Assembly (NCBI GenBank): GCA_900471515.1
Contig: UCFC01000029.1
Coordinates: 87,186 to 151,185 of the forward strand
DNA: 64,000 nt
Direction: 5' to 3'
Source of the DNA: Hyphomicrobiales bacterium
Lineage (GTDB): Bacteria; Pseudomonadota; Alphaproteobacteria; Rhizobiales; Rhizobiaceae
Shown here one piece after another: positions 56,854 to 64,000 of this stretch (position 1 is the first letter of the stretch; each line of letters begins with the position of its first letter). The notes beneath the pieces were generated by a model. It was not told where the DNA came from and made no database searches. It saw only the letters and a program-made list of their open reading frames with translations. The position numbers were made by a program, and so were the translations under genes.

Positions 56854-56938
56854 TGGTGCGGTCGAGAAGACTCGAACTTCCACGGGTTGCCCCACAGCGA
56901 CCTCAACGCTGCGCGTCTACCAATTCCGCCACGACCGC
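56854..56938 (-). tRNA. tRNA-Leu, anticodon GAG
   Basis: An 85-nt cloverleaf beginning GCGGTCGTGGCGGAATTGGT and ending ACCA with the CCA encoded. The anticodon loop reads TTGAGGT (anticodon GAG) in the stem CAGCG/CGCTG. A long variable arm of class II type (TGTGGGGCAACCCGT) is present. The T-arm is GTTCGAGTC. It reads CUU and CUC codons. Confidence 0.95.
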
Positions 56939-57078
56939 ATCGTGGTAGGGCCGATTTGCGTCGGCGAGGCAGCATGTAGCAAAAGCATCTGACGGACACA
57001 AGCACGATGTGACAGTTTTTTTTAAAAGCTTGTCCGGGATGTGGATTACGCCGCACGAGACATTGAAATTACAAGAGA

Positions 57079-57101
57079 AAAGGGCCGGAAACCGGCCCTT
57101 T
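57079..57101 (-). terminator. Terminator downstream of the repeat-bearing secreted protein gene
   Basis: AAAGGGCCGG, AAA, CCGGCCCTTT is a perfect 10-bp inverted repeat with A and T runs outside. It lies 12 bp beyond the stop of the gene at 57113-57487. Confidence 0.8.
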
Positions 57102-57112
57102 TCCAGATCCTG

Positions 57113-57487
57113 TCAATGCATTTCGCGGCAGGCTTCGGTGCGGCTGGCACCGCTGTCGGCGCCTTTCTGGCGCCAGCCCTTCGGGCCGACCATGCTGTGG
57201 CAATCCGGAAGCGGCTTGATGCTGGCGGTCGCCGTATTGTCGACCTTCGCAGGCTTTGCCATCGCTACCGGCGCAAAGCCGTCGCTATCGTTCGTATAGT
57301 CGCTGGAATAGGCCGGAGGCGTCACGTGCGTCGGATAATGGACCGGCTTTGCCGGTGCGACCGGGGTCTGGTAGAGGCCGTCGCTGTCGTTGGAATAGTC
57401 GTCGTTGTACTTCGTCTGCTGTGCGAAGGCCGCACTGGCGAGGCCGACGGCAAACAGGGTGGCGGCAGCGGCGAATTTGATGCGCAT
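57113..57487 (-). CDS. Small secreted protein with an internal repeat
   Basis: A 124-residue protein with a Sec signal (MRIKFAAAATLFAVGLASAAFA). The mature part carries a duplicated motif: DDYSNDSDGLYQTPVAPAKPV and SDYTNDSDGFAPVAMAKPAKV. The C-terminus has two cysteines that might form a disulfide. It is rich in Pro, Tyr and Asp/Asn, so it is probably an unfolded periplasmic or surface protein. Function unknown. Confidence 0.75.
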   Translation of the reverse strand: MRIKFAAAATLFAVGLASAAFAQQTKYNDDYSNDSDGLYQTPVAPAKPVHYPTHVTPPAYSSDYTNDSDGFAPVAMAKPAKVDNTATASIKPLPDCHSMVGPKGWRQKGADSGASRTEACREMH

Positions 57488-57760
57488 GGGGCTATTCTCC
57501 TCAATCTGTTGTTGAATTCAACAACGTAAAACCAACCCTCGGCAAGACCAAGTCCGCTCCCCAATTTTGGCATTTTTGTGAGAAAGATGACAGCAGCGTT
57601 GCGGCGTTTTGTCCAAATGAAATCACATATTTGTCAATGATTCTTGACGGGCGCGTTACCTTAGCCGGCACAGTTAATCGACTGAGATGTCAGGGCTTTC
57701 ACCCACATTACAATGCTGCAATCTTTAATTGATTAACTATTTGTAACTTTAGAGACGTCG
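57488..57760. other. Long AT-rich intergenic region
   Basis: No gene is supported here. The stretch is AT-richer than its surroundings. It includes a CTTGAC hexamer near 57643 that resembles an alphaproteobacterial -35 element, but I see no convincing -10. It could contain a small RNA ending at the adjacent hairpin, or promoters for the flanking genes. Confidence 0.4.
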
Positions 57761-57789
57761 AAACCGGGAAACCACCCGTTTCCGGGTTT
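57761..57789 (+). terminator. Candidate terminator-like hairpin with no gene before it
   Basis: AAACCGGGAAAC pairs with GTTTCCGGGTTT (one mismatch) around a CACCC loop and is followed by TTTTG. On the + strand no coding gene precedes it, so it might end a small RNA starting around 57660-57680. Weak evidence. Confidence 0.35.
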
Positions 57790-57913
57790 TGAAATGTGGC
57801 GATTTCGTGTCTTTTCGCCTCAATCCTCTGAGCGATGCGGGCATCGACGCCGGTCGCCTGCAGGTGGTTGCGCATGTGATGCGCTATCGGTTCGGCCGCT
57901 CATGGCCTGGCCT

Positions 57914-58405
57914 TCAGCCTTTCGTCTTTTCCCACTTTCTGACCAGCCGCTCACGCTTCAGCCGCGACAGGCGCTGCAGCCAGAAAATGCCGTCGAGCTG
58001 ATCGACCTCGTGCTGGATGCAGACGGCAAGGAAGCCCGACGCCTCGTCCTCGTGGCGATTGCCCTGAAGATCCTGATAGCGAAAACGGATCGCCTTCGGG
58101 CGCGTGATCTCGTCGGCAGCGCCCGGCATGGAGACGCTGCCTTCCATATGGACCATCGTCTCGTCGGAGAACCACGATATTTCCGGATTGGCGTAGATGC
58201 GCACGTCGCCCCTGTCGAGTTCCAGCACGGTCAGGCGCTGGAAGACGCCGATATGGGCCGCGGTGATGCCGACGCCGGGGGCCGCGCGCATGGTCTGCAG
58301 CAGGTCGTCCGCCAGTTCGGACAGGGCCGAATCGAACGAGTTCACGGGTGCGCAGACCGTTTTGAGACCGGGATGCGGATAGCGGAGAATCGGGCGGATC
58401 GGCAC
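57914..58405 (-). CDS. Peptide deformylase-like protein lacking metal ligands
   Basis: 163 residues from GTG 58405 with AAGGGAAG upstream; a longer ATG start has no RBS. The deformylase fold is clear (HPGLKTVCAPV, GVGITAAHIGV, RIYANPEISWFS). The three catalytic motifs are altered: motif I ends AAHIG instead of AAxQIG; motif II reads EGSVSMPG, so Ser90 replaces the metal-binding cysteine; motif III reads QHEVDQ, keeping His132 and Glu133 but replacing the second histidine with Gln136. It is probably not an active deformylase. Confidence 0.85.
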   Translation of the reverse strand: MPIRPILRYPHPGLKTVCAPVNSFDSALSELADDLLQTMRAAPGVGITAAHIGVFQRLTVLELDRGDVRIYANPEISWFSDETMVHMEGSVSMPGAADEITRPKAIRFRYQDLQGNRHEDEASGFLAVCIQHEVDQLDGIFWLQRLSRLKRERLVRKWEKTKG

Positions 58406-58648
58406 GGCTGGGCTTCCCTTCGACAAATGGCAGCGGAAACTATAACCGTCCACCGGCATTGTCATCAGAAAGCACGGGTTTGCGCTTTACGGCAGAAATG
58501 CTTTCGGCTAGCAGGGCGGTCAAGGATTCCGGCTTTGGCGAGGGCAGGGCGGAATTCGCTTATCCGCTTGTTGACAATGCGTTTTCAGCCAACATTTTCG
58601 AATGCGGCTCGATAGTCTTTGAAATCAGATAGAGATGCGAGGGCGGCA

Positions 58649-60064
58649 ATGACGACGACCGATACCGAAGACCGCATTCGCAAACGTCCGACGGACGAAG
58701 ACGTCGATATCTATAACGAAGACGGCAATGTGCGCAGCGATTTCCTGGCGCGGCTGGGTGCGGCCATTGCCGATCGCGACACGCTGTTTCTGCGCCAGAA
58801 CGTCGCGCGCCTGCACGAATCGGAAATAGGCGACCTGCTGGAATCGATCCAGCCGGATCAGCGCCTTGCGCTGGTGCACCTGCTCGGCGACGATTTCGAC
58901 ATGACGGCGCTGACCGAGGTGGACGAGACGATCCGCCGCGAGATCGTCGACCAGCTGCCGAACGAGCAGATTGCCGCGGCCATCGGCGAGCTGGATTCGG
59001 ACGACGCCGTCTATATTCTCGAAGATCTCGACCAGGAGGACCGGGAAGAGATCCTGGCGCAGCTGCCCTTTACGGAGCGGGTGCGCCTTTGCCGCGCCCT
59101 CGATTATCCGGAAAGCTCGGCCGGGCGCCGCATGCAGACGGAATTCGTCGCCGTGCCGCCCTTCTGGACCGTGGGGCAGACGATCGACTACATGCGCGAG
59201 GAAGAGGATCTGCCTTACTCCTTCTCGCAGATTTTCGTCATCGACCCGACCTTCAAGCTGCTCGGCGCCGTCGATCTCGACCAGATCCTGCGCACCAAGC
59301 GGCAGACGAAGATCGAAGCCATCATGCGGGAAACGAACCACCCGATTCCGGCCGAGATGGACCAGGAAGAAGCGGCCCAGCTCTTCGAACAATACGACCT
59401 TCTCTCGGCGGCCGTCGTGGACGAGAACGAACGGCTCGTCGGCGTGCTCACTATCGACGACGTGGTGGACGTGATCCACGAAGAGGCGGACGAGGACATC
59501 AAGCGCCTCGGCGGCGTCGGCGACGAAGAACTGTCCGACAACGTGATCTCGACCGTGCGCTCGCGCTTCCTGTGGCTGCTCATCAATCTCGGCACGGCAA
59601 TGCTGTCGGCCAGCGTCATCGGCCTGTTCGACGGCTCGATCGAGAAGATGATCGCGCTTGCCGTGCTGATGCCGATCGTCGCCTCCATGGGCGGCAATGC
59701 CGGCACGCAGACGATGACGGTGACGGTGCGCGCGCTGGCGACCCGCGATCTCGACATCTACAATGCCGGCCGCATCATCCGAAGGGAGGCGGGGGTCGGG
59801 ATCCTGAACGGCATCCTCTTCGCCATTCTTCTGGGTGTGATCGCCGGCACCTGGTTCCACAACTACCAGCTTGGCGCCGTCATCGGCGCGGCGATGATCA
59901 TCAACCTGATGGCGGCAGCGCTTGCCGGCATCCTTCTGCCGCTGCTGCTCGACAAGATGGGAGCGGACCCGGCCATCGCCTCGTCCGTCTTCGTCACGAC
60001 GGTGACGGACTGCACCGGCTTCTTCGCCTTCCTCGGCATCGCCACATGGTGGTTCGGCATCTGA
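58649..60064 (+). CDS. mgtE: MgtE-type magnesium transporter
   Basis: A 471-residue Mg2+ channel. The soluble N-terminal MgtE_N domain (residues about 25-130) is followed by a CBS pair (about 145-265, including LLSAAVVDENERLVGVLTIDDVVDV) and a membrane part of five helices. The selectivity segment PIVASMGGNAGTQTMTV is intact. CBS domains sense Mg2+ and close the pore. The start is ATG 58649 with GAGGG upstream. Confidence 0.95.
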   Translation: MTTTDTEDRIRKRPTDEDVDIYNEDGNVRSDFLARLGAAIADRDTLFLRQNVARLHESEIGDLLESIQPDQRLALVHLLGDDFDMTALTEVDETIRREIVDQLPNEQIAAAIGELDSDDAVYILEDLDQEDREEILAQLPFTERVRLCRALDYPESSAGRRMQTEFVAVPPFWTVGQTIDYMREEEDLPYSFSQIFVIDPTFKLLGAVDLDQILRTKRQTKIEAIMRETNHPIPAEMDQEEAAQLFEQYDLLSAAVVDENERLVGVLTIDDVVDVIHEEADEDIKRLGGVGDEELSDNVISTVRSRFLWLLINLGTAMLSASVIGLFDGSIEKMIALAVLMPIVASMGGNAGTQTMTVTVRALATRDLDIYNAGRIIRREAGVGILNGILFAILLGVIAGTWFHNYQLGAVIGAAMIINLMAAALAGILLPLLLDKMGADPAIASSVFVTTVTDCTGFFAFLGIATWWFGI

Positions 60065-60077
60065 ACCGTGGCCGAAA

Positions 60078-60099
60078 TTGACTATTACGTAAAAGTCAA
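60078..60099. promoter_or_regulatory. Palindromic operator for the MerR regulator
   Basis: Half sites TTGACT and AGTCAA flank a central TTACGTAA, giving a 22-bp inverted repeat with 20 of 22 symmetrical positions. It lies 30 bp upstream of the merR start and 14 bp after the mgtE stop. The ACGT-centred layout is typical of sites for MerR regulators of acyl-CoA metabolism in proteobacteria. Autoregulation is inferred. Confidence 0.55.
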
Positions 60100-60128
60100 T
60101 AATATGTCAGGTCGATGACGGGGATGAG

Positions 60129-60521
60129 ATGCTAGTGAACAAATACTATACCATAACGGAGCTGACGCGCGAATTCGGAGTGTCGACGCGCACGCTTCGC
60201 TTCTATGAAGACGAGGGTTTGATCCATCCGGAACGGCGCGGACGCACGCGGCTTTTCCGCCCGGCCGACCGGCGGCTCATTCAGGAAATCCTGCGCGGCC
60301 GGCGCATCGGCTTCACCATTGCCGAAATCCGCGAGATCATTCAGGTCTACAAGGAGCCGCCGGGCGAGCTCGGCCAGCTCAAGCTCCTGATGAAGCGCGT
60401 CGATGAAAAACGCGAGGACCTGCGCCAGAAGCGCAAGGATATCGACGAAACGATCACCGAACTCGACAATATCGAGGAGGCCTGCCTCGGCCGCCTCGCC
60501 GAAATCGGCGTCACCACCTGA
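60129..60521 (+). CDS. MerR family transcriptional regulator
   Basis: A 130-residue regulator. The winged helix-turn-helix (YYTITELTREFGVSTRTLRFYEDEGLIHPERRGRTRLF) is followed by GRRIGFTIAEIREIIQVYK and a long dimerisation helix. No cysteines sit at metal-sensing positions, so it probably senses an organic ligand. A 22-bp palindrome upstream suggests autoregulation; the target operon is not in this window. Its stop abuts the convergent DUF1624 gene. Confidence 0.9.
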   Translation: MLVNKYYTITELTREFGVSTRTLRFYEDEGLIHPERRGRTRLFRPADRRLIQEILRGRRIGFTIAEIREIIQVYKEPPGELGQLKLLMKRVDEKREDLRQKRKDIDETITELDNIEEACLGRLAEIGVTT

Positions 60522-61553
60522 TTATTGCTGGGGCTGGGGCTGCGGTTCGGACTGCGGCGCCGGCCCGGGCTCTATCTGAGCGCTGCAGAGGCTGGCAAGC
60601 GCCATGATCCGCTCGTCGTCGGCCTTGACCGCGCCTGTCTGGAACGGCGCAAAGAGCTGCTGCGCCTGCAGCTGGTCGAGCGTGCACTGGCAGAAGCTGC
60701 GGCAGAGCGCTTCGCCCTGTTCGACCGTGCAGGAGGCGTTGCACTGGCGCAGATAGGTCGCAGCCGGATCGGGCTTTGGCGGCGCGATGACGAAGGTCAG
60801 GCCATAGGCGATGGCGATCAGCACCGGCTGGTGGACGAGGTAGAAGGCGAGGCTGTGGCGGCCGAGCCGCGCAAGCCATGTGCCGCCCGTGCCCAGGGAC
60901 GCCAGCCGCTGCGGCAGGTTCGTGCGCAAGGCGAGACGCGTGAGGCTCATGCCGAGGAAGAGGGCGGTCGCCCAGGGAAAGAGCGGCACATAATCGTTCG
61001 ACCGGTCGGGCATGGCGGCAAAACCGAGCCAGGCGAAATATTTCGGATCGAGCAGATGTGAATCCAGCACGCCGGGCATGACGAACGTATCGGCGATCCA
61101 GGCGACGAACAGCGCAAGCGTGACAAGCAGCGTCACGGGCAAGGGCAGACGCAGGAAGATGACGCCGATGAGGCTCAGAACCGCGATGCAATGCAGGATG
61201 CCGAAATAGATCCACTGGCCGGGCACGAAATAGGCCGTTGCAGCCGATATCAGCAGGGCGGCGCCCGCAATCATGGCGAAGCGTTTCCAGAAGGAAGGCC
61301 AGCGGATTTCCGGCCGGCCTGACAGCACAAGGCTGACACCGACGATGAACAGGAAGGTGGTGGCGATTGCGCGGGCGTAGATCTTCAGCCAGCCGGTCTC
61401 GGCCGTTCCGGGCGCAAGGTAGCCCATGAATTCCAGATCCCAGCTGAAATGGTAGGTGGCCATGGCAATGAGGGCCGCGCCGCGGGCCGTATCCACAAGG
61501 CCTATCCGCGGCGGTCTTGCCTCAGCCGCCGCTTCCGTTGCCGGCACCGTCAT
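60522..61553 (-). CDS. DUF1624 membrane protein (heparan-alpha-glucosaminide acetyltransferase-like)
   Basis: A 343-residue protein with about eight membrane helices. The N-terminal DTARGAALIAMATYHFSWDLEF matches DUF1624/HGSNAT-like acyltransferases, which may acetylate sugars or lipids across the membrane. An unusual cysteine-rich extension (CNASCTVEQGEALCRSFCQCTLD) follows the last helix, before a Pro/Gln-rich end. It starts right after the DUF599 stop (TGA-ATG). Confidence 0.85.
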   Translation of the reverse strand: MTVPATEAAAEARPPRIGLVDTARGAALIAMATYHFSWDLEFMGYLAPGTAETGWLKIYARAIATTFLFIVGVSLVLSGRPEIRWPSFWKRFAMIAGAALLISAATAYFVPGQWIYFGILHCIAVLSLIGVIFLRLPLPVTLLVTLALFVAWIADTFVMPGVLDSHLLDPKYFAWLGFAAMPDRSNDYVPLFPWATALFLGMSLTRLALRTNLPQRLASLGTGGTWLARLGRHSLAFYLVHQPVLIAIAYGLTFVIAPPKPDPAATYLRQCNASCTVEQGEALCRSFCQCTLDQLQAQQLFAPFQTGAVKADDERIMALASLCSAQIEPGPAPQSEPQPQPQQ

Positions 61554-62324
61554 TCACAATCCCCCGGACAGTTCGTCACCGTCGGTCGCTGACGGCTTGC
61601 TGGGCACAACAGGAGAAAGATGGAGATTTGGTGGCGGGTTCGCGTCCATGATGGCAAGGCGCGCTTCCGAAAAGAACTGCCGGCGGGCGAGGACGAAAAC
61701 GACGATGGATGTCGTGCCCATGAAAACATAGGGATTGATGAACCAGCCGAGATAGCCGATCGACAGGAAAATCGCTCGCAGGCCCTCGTTGAAATGGCCG
61801 CCGGCGATGACGTTCATGCGGATGACACGCTCTGCCGCCCGCTCGGCGGCAATGATGTCCTTCTCCGAATCGTGCACCATCGGAATGCCGCCGAAGAGAA
61901 TGGTGCAATAGTTGAAGAGCCGGTAGGACCAGCCGAACTTGAAGAAGGCATAGCCGAACAGGGCGGCAAGTCCGCCGACCTTCATTTCAAAGGCGGCGTG
62001 GCCGCTGTGGAAGACGAAGGGCAGGTCGGCGAAGACCGCATCCACCTTCTCGGTGGCGCCGAGCAGGGCAAAGCAGCTGCCGATCGCGAAAATGGAGGTC
62101 GAGGCGAAAAAGGCCGTGCCGTTCTGCAGGCCGGCCATGATCTGGGTGTCGATCATCTTCAAATCGCGGCGCAGGGAATTATATATCCATTCACGCCTTC
62201 GCTCCGCCATGGCATGGGTCAGGCTCGTGCGCCCGAAGAAGGTCTGGCCGTGCAGCAGCCAGGAATAGCCCATCCAGATAAGGATAAAGAAGGCAAGCGC
62301 GATATAATCCGCGGTCGTCATCAT
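61554..62324 (-). CDS. DUF599 membrane protein
   Basis: A 256-residue protein with about four membrane helices. WIYNSLRRDLKMIDTQIMAGLQNGTAFFASTSIFAIG is the DUF599 motif. Function is unknown. The start could be either of two adjacent ATG codons. Its end touches the start of the DUF1624 gene, so the two are cotranscribed and may share a membrane-related job. Divergent from sdaA. Confidence 0.85.
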   Translation of the reverse strand: MMTTADYIALAFFILIWMGYSWLLHGQTFFGRTSLTHAMAERRREWIYNSLRRDLKMIDTQIMAGLQNGTAFFASTSIFAIGSCFALLGATEKVDAVFADLPFVFHSGHAAFEMKVGGLAALFGYAFFKFGWSYRLFNYCTILFGGIPMVHDSEKDIIAAERAAERVIRMNVIAGGHFNEGLRAIFLSIGYLGWFINPYVFMGTTSIVVFVLARRQFFSEARLAIMDANPPPNLHLSPVVPSKPSATDGDELSGGL

Positions 62325-62533
62325 CAGCGAGTCAGTTCCCGTATAAACGCGGCCACTCTACAGATGCATTCGAATGCTGCAATGACCGGCAAGATGAGAA
62401 TCGCTAGCAAGATGGGCTGCAACACACTACTGTCCCGGCCGATGTCGCACCGGTTCAAGGCGATGTCGGTCCGCCGCGCGGATGCCGAACCGGGCTCGCA
62501 TAGTCTGCATCGTGAATTTTGGAAGGCGCCTTC

Positions 62534-63940
<1,407 letters not shown>

Positions 63941-64000
63941 TCTCGTCGACGTTTGAATTTCTTGCCAGACGCATGTCGTTTCGCAAAACCGCTGCACACT

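Noticed and set aside
63941..64000. Possible start or end of another gene at the right edge
   Set aside because: Only 60 bp remain after the sdaA stop; no frame has a recognisable product.

Overview
This 64 kb window looks like chromosomal DNA of an alphaproteobacterium in the Rhizobiaceae (Rhizobium/Agrobacterium type). The evidence is the high-GC coding style, an F1-ATPase ATP12 chaperone gene, a seven-gene suf operon that opens with a cysteine desulfurase and carries RirA-like and Irr-like boxes, several rhizobial DUF families (DUF982, DUF2259, DUF455, DUF599), and the ATCCTCGG-type intergenic palindromes common in this family. Most of it is core housekeeping sequence. No phage, transposase, CRISPR array or large island is visible. 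The genus is an inference.

Layout. 0-16 kb: a purine block (purC-purS, later purB), a PAS-PAS-GGDEF-EAL protein, an rpe/purB gene string, a periplasmic binding protein, flavin reductase, TfoX, Nudix, a DEAD-box helicase, an M23 envelope peptidase, a DUF455 ferritin-like protein and a peroxiredoxin. 16-24 kb: a very large AsmA/YhdP-like protein, tyrS, anmK and a PIN-type toxin-antitoxin pair. 23.7-31 kb: the suf Fe-S assembly operon (desulfurase, sufB, C, D, S, T, A). 31-35 kb: LysE exporter, an orphan flagellar-rod-like protein, a TetR/SDR divergent pair with paired operator palindromes, a degenerate tRNA-like element and a DUF982 gene. 34.7-39.4 kb: gcvTHP behind a tandem glycine riboswitch. 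39.5-44 kb: a copper chaperone, the fluoride channel, and rluC/HAD/ATP12. 44-52 kb: pccB and pccA on opposite strands, flanking DoxX, a SugE/Gdx exporter under a guanidine-II riboswitch, YaiI, GNAT and frmA. 52-64 kb: EamA exporter, lipB, a ygiC/ygiB-like pair, tRNA-Leu(GAG), a deformylase-like protein lacking metal ligands, mgtE, a MerR regulator with its palindrome, DUF1624/DUF599 membrane genes and sdaA.

How the genes work together. Fe-S assembly (suf) supplies clusters to enzymes such as SdaA. The glycine cleavage system and serine deaminase both handle one-carbon and serine/glycine flux. FrmA detoxifies formaldehyde. The propionyl-CoA carboxylase subunits are split across 5 kb. Several genes are tuned by RNA or DNA elements readable here: glycine and guanidine riboswitches, iron boxes, a TetR operator and a MerR operator.

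The least ordinary signals are: a guanidine-II riboswitch with two ACGR-loop hairpins; a deformylase-like protein missing two of three metal ligands; a 3' scar of frmA left on the far side of an inserted gene; an exact 29-bp-period tandem repeat ending at the pccA stop codon; a tRNA-like sequence with acceptor, T-stem and position-37 defects plus a competing 5' hairpin; and an orphan 101-residue rod-like protein. I see no clearly undescribed multi-gene system. The inserted 123-residue gene beside frmA and the deformylase-like protein are the best starting points.
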